A stretch of 64,000 nucleotides of DNA from assembly GCF_000238595.1 (NCBI RefSeq), contig NZ_AGTS01000102.1, forward strand, positions 18,460 through 82,459, in the 5' to 3' direction. How positions within the stretch are numbered: position 1 is the first letter of the stretch; every line of letters starts with the position of its first letter. Both the position numbers and the translations under genes were made by a program. Below are positions 1-9,700 of the stretch, in pieces. The DNA comes from Acidovorax sp. NO-1. GTDB taxonomy: Bacteria > Pseudomonadota > Gammaproteobacteria > Burkholderiales > Burkholderiaceae_C. The notes below the pieces were generated by a model that ran no database searches, was not told the origin of the DNA, and saw nothing but the letters and a program-made list of their open reading frames with translations.

Positions 1-213
<213 letters not shown>

Positions 214-326
214 GCGATCTGACTGCGCCACCGGCTTTGCCTGATGCAGGGCATGGTCGGTGGCGTTGTGCTTGGGGCATGTGGGGGCGGCTACCATTGC
301 GGCCCACACCGAACTGGAGAGCCCGC

Positions 327-722
327 ATGACGCAAACACCCCCATCCACCAAAGACTTCGACAAGGGCCTGGCCACGCGCAAGCAGGTCATGGGCGAGGA
401 CTTTGTGGCCAATGCCTTTGGCAATGCCACGCAGTTCACCCAGCCCATTCAGGAGTTCATCACCCGCAATGCGTGGGGCGATGTGTGGCAGCGCCCGGGG
501 CTGGACATGAAAACGCGCAGCCTGATCACCGTGGCTTTTCTCACCGCTTTGGGCAAGCAGCACGAGCTCAAGGGCCATGTGCGCGGCGCGCTCAACAACG
601 GTGCGACGGCGGCAGAAATCCAGGAAGTGTTGCTGCACGCCAGCATCTACTGCGGCGTGCCCACGGCCGTGGAGGCTTTTCGCACCGCCGCCGAGGTGAT
701 TGACGGGCCCAAAAAGGGCTGA
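327..722 (+). CDS. pcaC: 4-carboxymuconolactone decarboxylase-family protein (PcaC-like)
   Basis: A 131-residue single-domain protein, the usual size for PcaC. The family signatures are visible: TRNAWGDVWQRPGLDMKTRS near the middle, then ELKGHVRGALNNGAT and EVLLHASIYCGVPTAVEAF, including the conserved His and Cys region. PcaC converts 4-carboxymuconolactone to 3-oxoadipate enol-lactone in the protocatechuate branch of the beta-ketoadipate pathway. The ATG at 327 is chosen over upstream starts because GGAGAG precedes it at about the right spacing and the longer N-terminus does not look like the family. No other protocatechuate genes are adjacent, so a related CMD-family peroxidase or decarboxylase role remains possible. 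Confidence 0.82.
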   Translation: MTQTPPSTKDFDKGLATRKQVMGEDFVANAFGNATQFTQPIQEFITRNAWGDVWQRPGLDMKTRSLITVAFLTALGKQHELKGHVRGALNNGATAAEIQEVLLHASIYCGVPTAVEAFRTAAEVIDGPKKG

Positions 723-748
723 CGCGAAGCGGCCCGGGGGGGCGGGCT

Positions 749-1294
749 TTAGCCGCCCGCCAGCAGCTTGTGCACCAGGTCTGCCGCGGTGGATGCGTTG
801 TACTTGCGCATCAGGCGCGCCCGGTAAATCTCCACCGTGCGGTGGCTGATCTCCAGCGTGCGGCCGATCTCCTTGGAGGTCAGGCCCTCCAGCAGGCGCG
901 CGGCCACTTCCCGCTCGCGCCCGGTCAGCTCAGCCTTCACGGGGCGCTGCGAGCTCAGGTCTTCAAAGCTCCAGATGCCCGATTCATGCGGGGCATCGCG
1001 GTTGAGCGCGCGGCCCGAGACATGGCACCAGAAGACCTCGCCGTTGGCGCGCTTCATGATGCGGTTGTCGGCGTAGTGGCCCTTGGCGTTGAGAATGGGC
1101 TCCATGTGCGCGCCCAGGCGCTCATACTCGTCTGCGCTTGGATACAGTATCTGGAACGACTGGCCGATCAGGACCTCGCGCGAAGCGCCAAACATCTCGC
1201 AGACATGCCGGTTGCAGTCGACCATGGTGCGGTTGCGTGAGAGCACCAGGCCTACGGGGGCCATATCGAAAGCGAGTCGGTAATCAACGTCCAT
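749..1294 (-). CDS. PAS domain-containing LuxR-family transcriptional regulator
   Basis: A 181-residue protein with an N-terminal PAS sensor (about residues 5-115, ending in a PAC-like segment GIWSFEDLS) and a C-terminal LuxR/NarL helix-turn-helix (about 120-178) with the typical ELTGREREVAARLLEG start and the recognition-helix segment TSKEIGRTLEISHRTVEIYR. It is a one-component design: no receiver or kinase domain is present. It is divergent from scoAB across a 76-bp gap that holds a perfect inverted repeat, so control of scoAB and itself is the likely role (inference). The PAS ligand cannot be read from sequence. Confidence 0.88.
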   Translation of the reverse strand: MDVDYRLAFDMAPVGLVLSRNRTMVDCNRHVCEMFGASREVLIGQSFQILYPSADEYERLGAHMEPILNAKGHYADNRIMKRANGEVFWCHVSGRALNRDAPHESGIWSFEDLSSQRPVKAELTGREREVAARLLEGLTSKEIGRTLEISHRTVEIYRARLMRKYNASTAADLVHKLLAGG

Positions 1295-1313
1295 AGTGCA
1301 AATCTTTACGGGG

Positions 1314-1337
1314 TACTACTTATTCGGATAAGTAGTA
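1314..1337. promoter_or_regulatory. perfect dyad, candidate operator between PAS-LuxR gene and scoAB
   Basis: Ten-base arms TACTACTTAT and ATAAGTAGTA are exact reverse complements separated by TCGG. The dyad lies in the divergent intergenic region, 19 bp upstream of the regulator's ATG and about 33 bp upstream of scoA, where a dimeric LuxR-type regulator would bind both promoters. Its AT content stands out from the GC-rich surroundings. The function as an operator is inferred from symmetry and position. Confidence 0.6.
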
Positions 1338-1370
1338 TCGTAGCGCATCCAAATACACAAGGAGATCGTG

Positions 1371-2078
1371 GTGAACAAGTTATTTCCCTCCGCGGCCGAA
1401 GCCCTTGAAGGCGTGGTTGCAGATGGCCAGCTCATGGCCGTGGGTGGATTCGGGTTGTGCGGCATTCCGGAGGCACTGATCGACGCATTGCGTGATTCGG
1501 GCGTCAAGAACCTCACCGTGATCTCCAATAACGCCGGTGTGGACGGCTTTGGTCTGGGCAAGCTGCTCGAAACCCGCCAGATCAAAAAAATGATTTCGTC
1601 CTATGTGGGCGAGAACAAGGAGTTCGAACGCCAATACCTGGCCGGCGAACTGGAGCTGGAGTTCACCCCCCAGGGCACGCTGGCCGAAAAGCTGCGCGCG
1701 GGCGGTGCTGGCATCCCGGCCTTCTTCACCAAGACCGGTGTGGGCACGGTGGTGGCCGAGGGCAAGGAGCTGCGCGAGTTCGATGGCGAAACCTACGTGA
1801 TGGAGCGTTCGCTGGTGCCTGAAGTGGCGCTGGTCAAGGCGCACCGCGCCGACAAGTCGGGCAACCTGCAGTTCCGCCTGACGGCCCGCAATTTCAATCC
1901 TGCCGCAGCCATGGCCGGCAAGATCTGCATTGTTGAAGTGGAAGAAGTGGTGGAAACCGGTGCCATGGTGCCCGACCAGATCCATCTGCCGGGCATCTAC
2001 GTGCACCGCATCGTGCACAACCCGAACCCGGAAAAGCGCATTGAAAAGCGCACGATCACTGAAAAGGCGGGCGTTTGA
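1371..2078 (+). CDS. scoA: succinyl-CoA:3-ketoacid CoA-transferase subunit A
   Basis: A subunit of about 235 residues with the CoA-binding loop [10 protein letters not shown] near residue 25 and the block [19 protein letters not shown] that separates ScoA from the 3-oxoadipate transferase PcaI. With ScoB it moves CoA from succinyl-CoA to acetoacetate, feeding ketone bodies or polyhydroxybutyrate products into central metabolism. Two GTG codons are adjacent (1368 and 1371). The second is preferred because AAGGAG at 1359-1364 then sits 6 bases upstream. scoB follows after 34 bases, so the pair is co-transcribed. The divergent PAS-LuxR gene is the likely regulator. Confidence 0.92.
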   Translation: MNKLFPSAAEALEGVVADGQLMAVGGFGLCGIPEALIDALRDSGVKNLTVISNNAGVDGFGLGKLLETRQIKKMISSYVGENKEFERQYLAGELELEFTPQGTLAEKLRAGGAGIPAFFTKTGVGTVVAEGKELREFDGETYVMERSLVPEVALVKAHRADKSGNLQFRLTARNFNPAAAMAGKICIVEVEEVVETGAMVPDQIHLPGIYVHRIVHNPNPEKRIEKRTITEKAGV

Positions 2079-2112
2079 GCCTGCCGTCATAGAACAAGCT
2101 GGAGAAATACAT

Positions 2113-2754
2113 ATGTCGTGGAGTCAAGACCAAATGGCGGCGCGTGCCGCCCATGAGCTCGAAGACGGCTTTTACGTGAATCTGGGCATCGGCATCCCTA
2201 CGCTGGTGGCCAATTTTGTGCCCGCCGACAAGGAAGTTTGGCTGCAGTCGGAAAACGGCATGCTGGGCATCGGTCCGTTTCCTAACGAAGACGAAGTGGA
2301 TGCCGACCTGATCAACGCCGGCAAGCAGACGGTGACCACCATCAAGGGCTCGTCCATCTTCAGTAGCGACCAGTCGTTTGCCATGATCCGTGGCGGCAAG
2401 ATCAACCTGTCCATCCTGGGCGCCATGCAGGTCAGCGAAAAGGGCGACCTGGCCAACTGGATGATTCCCGGCAAGATGGTCAAGGGCATGGGCGGCGCGA
2501 TGGACCTGGTGGCAGGCGTCAAGCGCGTGATCGTGCTCATGGAGCATGTGGCCCGCAAGAAGGATGGCACCGAAGACATGAAGATCCTGCCAACCTGCAC
2601 GCTGCCCCTGACGGGCGTGGGCGTGGTGGACCGCATCATCACCGACCTGGCTGTCATGGACGTGACGCCCCAGGGGCTCAAGGTGGTGGAGCTGGCTCCC
2701 GGCGTGACCTTTGAGGCTCTGCAGGCCAAGACCGGCGTCACGCTCATCCAGTAA
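2113..2754 (+). CDS. scoB: succinyl-CoA:3-ketoacid CoA-transferase subunit B
   Basis: A 213-residue subunit, usual for ScoB. It carries the catalytic-glutamate motif SENG within [15 protein letters not shown] near residue 50 (the Glu forms the acyl-CoA thioester in class I CoA-transferases) and the conserved GGAMDLV and VMEH-like blocks. The ATG at 2113 has GGAG 8 bases upstream; the frame is open further upstream into scoA, but that extension is not homologous to the family. It forms the heterotetramer with ScoA encoded just before it and is followed by an 8-bp tandem repeat and a rho-independent terminator, which closes the operon. Confidence 0.93.
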   Translation: MSWSQDQMAARAAHELEDGFYVNLGIGIPTLVANFVPADKEVWLQSENGMLGIGPFPNEDEVDADLINAGKQTVTTIKGSSIFSSDQSFAMIRGGKINLSILGAMQVSEKGDLANWMIPGKMVKGMGGAMDLVAGVKRVIVLMEHVARKKDGTEDMKILPTCTLPLTGVGVVDRIITDLAVMDVTPQGLKVVELAPGVTFEALQAKTGVTLIQ

Positions 2755-2755
2755 A

Positions 2756-2787
2756 CCTGCCCACCTGCCCACCTGCCCACCTGCCTG
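2756..2787. repeat. 8-bp tandem repeat (unit CCTGCCCA, nearly four copies)
   Basis: Three exact copies of CCTGCCCA are followed by a fourth that changes to CCTGCCTG. The repeat begins one base after the scoB stop codon. It is a simple-sequence tract likely to vary in copy number by slippage. No function is evident. Confidence 0.85.
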
Positions 2788-2825
2788 CCAGCCCGCCTGC
2801 GGGCAGAGCAGCCGCCAGGTCAAAG

Positions 2826-2863
2826 AAAGGCCGGGGCTCCTTCAGGAGCTCTGGCCTTTTTTG
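2826..2863 (+). terminator. rho-independent terminator after scoB
   Basis: A GC-rich hairpin, arms AAAGGCCGGGGCTCC and GGAGCTCTGGCCTTT around the loop TTCA, is followed directly by a run of six T residues. The position 70 bp after the scoB stop fits termination of the scoAB transcript. Confidence 0.85.
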
Positions 2864-2998
2864 TTTTGCGGGGGCAAGTGTGCTGCTCCATCAGCGCAGA
2901 GAATTGATCTGACTCAAGCCGGGCTTGCGCAAGGTGAACGCCGCAGTCGCCATCAAAGGGTAACGTCATATAGTCCAAGGCAAGCTCTTGTGTTGTGC

Positions 2999-4309
2999 AT
3001 GACAGACCTTTCCCTACCCCCCGACCTCGATATCGAGAACAGCCCCCATTACTTGCGCGCCTTGGTCGGGATGGCCGACCAGCGCACGGTGGTCGCTGGC
3101 GCTGCCATTTACAACGACAACGGCATCAAGCTGGTCGAAAAAGGCACCCGCATCGACAGCCGCCTGTATGACCGCCTGGTGCAGCACAAGCTGCGTGAAC
3201 CCATCGACCGCCACCTGTCCATCGAAAACCCGGTGGACGTGCCCGCCCTGCTGGCGGCATGCCAGGCGCTGATCGAAGAGGAGACGCTGCCCCACATGCT
3301 GGCCGAGGCTCTGGGGGCCTCCGCCCGGCTGCTGGCGCCGCTGCGTTCGCTGCCCCTGCCTGCCTCCATGGCCTGCAAGCTCACGGTGATGCGTGACCAG
3401 CGGCCCGGGCTGTTTCAGCACAGCCTGCAGATGATGACGGTGGCCATCTTCCTGGGCATCAAAAGCGGGTTGGCTGAACGTGAGTGCAGCACCCTGGCCG
3501 CAGCCGCCTTGCTGCATGACCTGGGGGTGCTGCACATGGACCCGGCCTGGAGCGACCCTGACCACAAGGTGGTGGGTGCGCAGCGCAAGCACCTGGTGGC
3601 GCATCCCATCTCGGCGATGCTGATGATCCGCGACACGCAGGCGTATCCGCGGGCTGCGGAAGTGGCCGTGCTGGAACACCATGAGCGCATGGATGGCAGC
3701 GGCTACCCGCGCGCGCTGGCAGGGGCCGACATCACACCCATGGGCCGCATCCTGTTGCTGGCCGAGGTGGTGGCCGCGTTCTACGAAAAATACGACGACA
3801 TGCCCGCCCAGCGGCTGTCGCTGGTGCTGCGCCTGAACCACCGCAAGTTCCCCGCTGCGCTGGTGGCTTTCATCCTGCCGCTGCTGCAGGAAGAGGTGGC
3901 CCGGGAATCGGCCCTGATGCCTTTGGGCAACGATGCACCCCGCCAGATCGAGCTGCTGGCCGAGGCCTTCGCCTGCTGGGACCAGCTCAAGGCAGCACTG
4001 CCTGCCGATACGGCTGCAAGGGCCGGGGCCGGCAGCGCCTTTGGATTTGCGGATTCCCGCCTGGGGGCGCTCCAGAAAGCCCTGATCGAAGCAGGTTCCC
4101 ATCCCCGGCACCTGGGCGAGCTGATGGCGCAACTGCAGGGCGACGCCATCGGCCTGGCCGAGGTGGCGCTGGTCGGGCGTGAGGCGCTGTGGCAACTGCA
4201 AAGCATCCTCAATGCCTGCCACCGCCGCTGGCCCCAGCTGTCGGACCGCGCCACGCCTGCAGACGCGGCAGTGGCGGACTGGTGCGACTGGGCGCTGCGC
4301 AAGCTGTAG
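2999..4309 (+). CDS. HD-GYP domain-containing protein (degenerate metal site)
   Basis: 436 residues. The N-terminal part (about 15-110) resembles the region that precedes HD-GYP domains in soluble versions. The HD-GYP core follows with ALLHDLG near residue 170 and HHERMDGSGYP near residue 226. HD-GYP proteins hydrolyse cyclic di-GMP. In the segment GRILLLAEVVAAFYE the Asp usually found after the LA pair is Glu, and the canonical RPYR-like segment is missing, so metal binding and activity are uncertain. The C-terminal 150 residues are not recognised. The ATG at 2999 is the first Met before the conserved region. It has its own transcription unit, ending before the imu cassette. Confidence 0.8.
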   Translation: MTDLSLPPDLDIENSPHYLRALVGMADQRTVVAGAAIYNDNGIKLVEKGTRIDSRLYDRLVQHKLREPIDRHLSIENPVDVPALLAACQALIEEETLPHMLAEALGASARLLAPLRSLPLPASMACKLTVMRDQRPGLFQHSLQMMTVAIFLGIKSGLAERECSTLAAAALLHDLGVLHMDPAWSDPDHKVVGAQRKHLVAHPISAMLMIRDTQAYPRAAEVAVLEHHERMDGSGYPRALAGADITPMGRILLLAEVVAAFYEKYDDMPAQRLSLVLRLNHRKFPAALVAFILPLLQEEVARESALMPLGNDAPRQIELLAEAFACWDQLKAALPADTAARAGAGSAFGFADSRLGALQKALIEAGSHPRHLGELMAQLQGDAIGLAEVALVGREALWQLQSILNACHRRWPQLSDRATPADAAVADWCDWALRKL

Positions 4310-4369
4310 CCTCATAGCGCTTTCCTGACTGCTGTGCGGGGGCTCCGGGATGCCCCGGAATTCAAAATA

Positions 4370-4385
4370 CTGGTTATATTCACAG
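4370..4385. promoter_or_regulatory. LexA box (SOS operator) upstream of imuA
   Basis: CTGGTTATATTCACAG fits the CTG-N10-CAG form of beta- and gammaproteobacterial LexA sites, with the expected AT-rich centre. It lies 31 bp upstream of the imuA ATG. imuA-imuB-dnaE2 cassettes are known to be LexA-repressed and DNA-damage induced, so position and gene content agree. The first half-site is CTGG rather than CTGT. Confidence 0.72.
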
Positions 4386-4415
4386 TGTTTTTGATTTCTG
4401 AACTCCTGCACCACC

Positions 4416-5278
4416 ATGCCTGCGCCATGCTCCCCCCTGCGGGTTGCGTTCGATCTGCCGTCTGCCGTGCCCGGCATATGGCATGCGGACGCCCTGGGTG
4501 CGGGGCCGCAGCCCGTGCAGCCCACGGGGTATGCGCTGCTGGATGCGCAGCTGCCCGGGGGGGGCTGGCCCGTGGGGGCCTTGAGCGAGGTCTTGCAACC
4601 CGCCGTGGGCCTGCACGAATGGCAGCTGGTGCTGCCCGCACTGGCGCAGGCCGTGGCGCGCAGCGCAGGCGCCGTGGTGGTGGTGGCGCCCCCGTGTGAG
4701 CCCTTTGGTCCGGCGCTCAGGGCGCAGGGGTTGGCGGCAGAGCGCCTGTGCGTGGTGCGGGCCGACACCGCCCGGGCTGCGCTCTGGGCGGCCGAGCAGG
4801 CGCTGCGCTGCCGCGATGTGCTGGCTGTCATGGCCTGGCTGCCTCAGGCGCAATCTGCCGCCTTGCGTCGGTTGCAGCTGGCGGCGGCGCAGCACGATCA
4901 GTTGCTGTGGGTGTTTCGCCCGCTCGGTGTCGCGCAGCAGGCGTCGCCTGCGTTGTTGCGGCTGCGGCTGGAGGGGCAGGCCTTGCCGGGGGACGGGGTG
5001 GCGCCGCCCGGCATGCAGGTGCACATCCTCAAGCGCCGGGGGCCGCCGCTGGTGGAGGGGATTCTTCTGCCGGGCTGCCACCCCGGCTGGCCCAGGTGCT
5101 GCTGGCGCAGGCCGAGCGCCGGCGCGCCGCGCAGGTGGTGGCCAGCGCCTGGGTGGCAGCACGCTCTGCGGCGGCAGCCCCGGCCCCTTCCGGAGGGCAT
5201 GGCGCCCCGCCAGGGAAGACAGGGCCAGAGGGGAGGGGGCATGCACTGGATCGCGCTGCCATGGCCCTGGTGCGATGA
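4416..5278 (+). pseudogene. imuA: ImuA, SOS mutagenesis accessory protein (apparent frameshift)
   Basis: Residues 1 to about 215, starting at the ATG at 4416, read as ImuA, a RecA/SulA-like protein: PTGYALLDAQLPGGGWPVGALSEVL at the start and MQVHILKRRGPPL near the end. The C-terminus then continues in another frame as LPPRLAQVLLAQAERRRAAQ, ending in GHALDRAAMALVR at a TGA at 5276-5278, which overlaps imuB as in related cassettes. One missing G in the run at 5072-5074 would restore the frame. As read, the first frame runs on into imuB. ImuA works with ImuB and DnaE2 in translesion mutagenesis. The lesion may be a sequencing error. Confidence 0.78.
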
Positions 5279-6766
5279 GCCTTCTGGGCCTGTCGGCGGT
5301 ACCGTGAAAGCGGCGGCGGCAGGCTGGTGGGCCTTGCGTTTCACCCCGCGCGTGGCGCTGGTGGATGGTGAGGCCGTGCTGCTGGAGGTCTCGACCACCG
5401 AACGCCTGTGGGGCGGGCGCGATGCCTTGCTGGCGCAGGTGCAGCGTGCTTGGGCAGAGGCTTTTGCCGCGTGTGTGGATACGCCCGCGCCATCGCCGGG
5501 CGCCCAGGCCGCCCAGGCCGCCTGGGGCACCGGGCCCACGGCCCTGGTGGCACAGGCCTGGTTGCGCATGGCGCTTGCCGGGCACCCGGACCGTTTGCAG
5601 CAAAGGATTGAAACCCTGCCCCTGCACACGCTGACCGCCCTGCGCCCGCATGTGCCCAGCCTGGAGCGCATGGGCTGCCGCACCTGGGGAGCCTTGCGGG
5701 CACTGCCCCGCGCGGGGGTGGCGCGGCGCCTGGGGGCAGGCGTGCTGCACGTGCTGGACCAGGCCCTGGGCCATGCCCCCGAAGTGCACGCCTGGCTGGA
5801 ACTGCCCGAGCAGTTCGTCCTGACCGCCGAGTTGCCCGCGCTGGCCGAGTCGGCCGATGCATTGCTGTGGAGTGCCCACCGCAGCCTCACCGCGTTGCAA
5901 GGCTGGCTGCAGGCCCGGCAGCGGGGGGCGCTGGCGCTGGAGCTGGCCTGGCGCCACGACCTGCGGCGCATCGACGGAGTGGCGATTGCCCCCACAGAGG
6001 CCTTGCAGATACGCACGGCGCAGGCCACGCAAGACATAGCGCACCTGCGGCGCCTGCTGTCTGAAAACCTGGCGCGCACCACCCTGGCCGCCCCGGTCAA
6101 CCAGATCATGCTGCGGCTGCTGGAATCCGCGCCGCTGCCGCACCGCAGTGCCAGCTTGCTACCCCCCGCAGGGCCGGGTGAGGGCGGTGACGCTGCCCAG
6201 GGGCAGGGCGAGAGCCTGCTCCAGTTGGTGGAGCGCCTGTCGGCCCGCCTGGGGGCGGACCAGGTACAGGCCCCGGTGCTGCAGGCCGACCACCGGCCTG
6301 AGTGCATGCAGCAATGGCGCCCGGCGGCCGAGGTGCTGGGCCGGGCCCGTGCCGTGCAGGCGGGGCTTTGGGTCAAAAAGACGGCGTTCACGCTTTGCAG
6401 CCGACGACTGCCCGGTCCGGCAGGCTTCCTGGCCGCGCCCATTTGCCTGATGCCACCCTGTGGCCTGCCTGGCTGCTGCGTTCGCCGCGGCGGCTGGCGG
6501 TGCAGGGCAACCGCCCCTGCCACCATGGCCTGTTGCGCCTGCTGGCGGGGCCGCACCGATTCGAGGCCGGTTGGTGGTCGGCAGCCGGGGAGGGCGCGGC
6601 AGACCCGGGCCAGCCCAGTGCGGGCCTCGCCCTGCGCGACTACTTTGTGGCGCACAACGATGTGGTCGGGCTGGTGTGGGTGTTCCGCGAGCGGCTGGCT
6701 CCGCAGGCAGGCGCCCCCGCGGCGACCCAGCCCCAGCGCTGGTTTCTGCACGGCATTTTTGGGTGA
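5241..6766 (+). pseudogene. imuB: ImuB, inactive Y-family polymerase-like protein (apparent frameshift)
   Basis: It starts at the ATG at 5241 (MHWIALPWPW) behind GAGGGGAGGGGG and overlaps the imuA end by 38 bases. The Y-family-like body runs in one frame to about 6360 (LLEVSTTERLWGGRDALL early, LQADHRPECMQQWRPAAEVL late). The conserved C-terminus (HLPDATLWPAWLLR, LRDYFVAHNDVVGLVWVFRERL, RWFLHGIFG) is in a different frame ending at 6766. Adding one G to the run at 6362-6365 joins the parts. ImuB lacks polymerase activity and serves as the beta-clamp-binding adaptor for ImuA and DnaE2. The stop lies 4 bases before dnaE2. A natural mutation or a sequencing error would look the same. Confidence 0.78.
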
Positions 6767-6770
6767 TGCC

Positions 6771-9700
6771 ATGGCACCTGCACACCGCAACACCCCCGCT
6801 GTGGCCCGGCAGGCAGTGCCGCCGCCCTTGTCCTTGCCGCCCTTGCCGCCTTTGCCGGACTACGCCGAGCTGCACTGCCTGTCCAACTTCAGTTTTCAGC
6901 GCGGTGCATCGCATCCGCAAGAGCTGGTGGAGCGCGCGGCCCAGCTGGGCTACCAGGCCCTGGCGCTGACCGATGAATGCTCGGTGGCGGGCGTGGTGCG
7001 CGCCTGGGAGGCCGCCCGGGAATGCGGCCTGCACCTCATCGTGGGCAGCGAGTTTCTGTGGGGCGACCTGCGGGTGGTGGCGCTGGCGCGGGATGCCGGG
7101 GGCTGGGGCAACCTGTGCGAGTTCATCACCGCGGCCCGCGCGGCGGCACCCAAAGGGCAATACCACGTGGGTGCGGCCAGCCCATGGGCTGCCTTGGCGG
7201 GGTGCGAAGTGTTGCTGGCCCCCTGCCGCGAACGCTTTGATGCTTCTGATTTGATAGCTGTCAGCGCTTGTCTGTCAAGCGCCAGAGGCCAATTTGACTC
7301 TAATTTTGACGGCCACCTGTGGCTGGCGGTCGCGCTGCACCTCGCCCCGGACGACAGCCTGTGGCTGGCCACGCTGCAGCGTGCGGGCGCGGCACTGGGC
7401 CTGCCCCTGGTGGCCGCGGGCGACGTGCACATGCACGCCCGCTCGCGCAAGCCGCTGCAGGACGTGATCACCGCCGTGCAGCGGGGGCGCAGCGTGGCCG
7501 ACTGCGGCTTTGCCCTGCAGCCCAACGCAGAGCGCCACCTGCGCCAGCGCGTGCGGCTGGCCGGCATCTACCCGCCCGACCTGCTGGCCGCCACGCTCAC
7601 GGTGGCGGCGCGCTGCACCTTCAGCCTGGCCGAGATCCAGTACCAGTACCCGCTGGAGACCGTGCCCCCCGGCATGACCCCCGCGCAGGCGCTGGCCTGG
7701 CTGGTGGACAGCGGCGCCGCCAGCTTTTACCCGCAGGGCGTACCCGCCGCCATTGCCGCGCAGATCCGCAAGGAGCTGGATCTGATTGCGCATTGCCGCT
7801 ACGAGATGTACTTCCTCACCGTGCACGACATCGTGCGGTTTGCGCGCAGCCAGGGCATCCTGTGCCAGGGGCGGGGCTCGGCGGCCAACTCGGTGGTGTG
7901 CTACGTGCTGGGCATCACCGCCGTGGCGCCCGAGAACTCGCACCTCCTGTTCGAGCGCTTCATCAGCAAGGAACGCAGCGAGCCGCCCGACATCGACGTG
8001 GACTTCGAGCACGACCGGCGCGAGGAAGTCATCCAGTACATCTACGGCAAATACGGCCGCGACCGCGCCGCCATTGCGGCCGTGGTCACCACCTACCGCA
8101 CGCGCAGCGCGCTGCGCGACGTGGGCAAGGCGCTGGGTGTGGCGCCCACGCTGGTCGATGCGTTTGCCAAAGACCACCACTGGTTTGACGAAGACATTGC
8201 CACAGACCGCCTGCAGGAGCTGGCACAAGGCCTGGGCACCCCGCTGCACCGGCACACCGCCGCGCTGTGGCTGGAGCTGGCCGCCGACCTGACGGGTTTT
8301 CCGCGCCACCTGAGCCAGCATGTGGGCGGCTTTGTGCTCACGCAGGGCAAGCTCACGCGCCTGGTGCCGGTGGAGCCCGCCAGCATGCAGGACCGCTCCG
8401 TCATCCAGTGGGACAAGGACGACCTGGACGCCATGGGCCTGCTCAAGGTCGATGTGCTGGCGCTGGGCATGCTCAGCGCCCTGCGCCGCTGCCTGAACCT
8501 GCGCGCTGCGCTGCGCGGTGAGCGCTGGCTGCTGCACGACATCCCGCGCGAAGACCCCGCCACCTACGACATGATCTGCGCCGCCGACACCGTGGGCGTG
8601 TTCCAGATCGAAAGCCGCGCCCAGATGAGCATGCTGCCCCGCCTGCAACCGCGCGTGTTCTACGACCTGGTGGTCGAGGTGGCCATCGTGCGGCCCGGCC
8701 CCATCCAGGGCGGCATGGTGCACCCCTACCTGCAGGCGCGCGAGCGCAGGTGCCGGGGCGAGCCCCTGCAGCTTGAGAAGCCCGAACTGGAGGCCGCCCT
8801 GGCGCGCACCCTGGGCGTGCCCATCTTTCAGGAGCAGGTGATGCAGATCGCCATGATCGCGGCGGGCTTCAGCCCCGGCATGGCCGACGACCTGCGCCGC
8901 TCCATGGCCGCCTGGAAGCGCAAGGGCGGCGTGCACCGGTTTGAGCGCCCCCTGATCGGCGGCATGGAGGCGCGCGGTTACCGTACCGAATTCGCGCAGG
9001 CCATCTTTCAGCAGATGCTGGGCTTTGGCGAATACGGCTTTCCGGAAAGCCACGCCCACAGCTTTGCGCTGCTGGCCTATGCCAGCAGCTGGCTCAAGTG
9101 CCATGAGCCCGCGTGTTTTCTGGCCGCGCTGCTCAACTCGCTGCCCATGGGCTTTTACAGCGCCTCGCAACTGGTGCAGGACGCCCGCCGCCACGGCGTG
9201 CGCGTGCTGCCCATTGACGTGACCGTGAGCGACATCGACTGCACGCTGGAGGGGGAGCCCGAGCCGCTGCGCCCCGCACGTGGCCTGGGCGCGCCACCGC
9301 TGCCCCAGCCCGCCGTGCGCCTGGGCCTGCGGCTGGTGGGCAGCCTGCATGCAGACGCCGCCCGGCGCCTTCTGCAGGCCCGCGCCACCGGCCCCGCCTT
9401 TGCCAGCACCGAAGACCTGGCCCTGCGTGCGCAGCTGGGCCAGCAGGACCTGCAGGCCCTGGCCGCTGCCGACGCCCTGGCCAGCCTGTCGGGCCACCGG
9501 CGCCAGCAGATGTGGGATGCCGCCGCGCAGCACACCGCGCCGCCCCTGTGGCGCGACGTGCCCGTGCACGAAGCGCCGCTACAGCTGCCCGAAGCGCCCG
9601 AGGGCGAAGAGATCCTGTTTGACTACGCCGCCACCGGCCTCACGCTGCGCCGCCACCCGCTGGCCCTGCTGCGCCCGCGGCTGGACCGCTGGCGCCTGAA

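Noticed and set aside
2711..2998. Longer N-terminus for the HD-GYP gene, reaching back into scoB
   Set aside because: The extension reads through the tandem repeat and terminator and has no domain similarity; ATG 2999 is more likely.
4380..6793. Long minus-strand frames opposite imuA-imuB
   Set aside because: They are Arg/Pro/Ala-rich shadow translations without recognisable domains or ribosome-binding sites.
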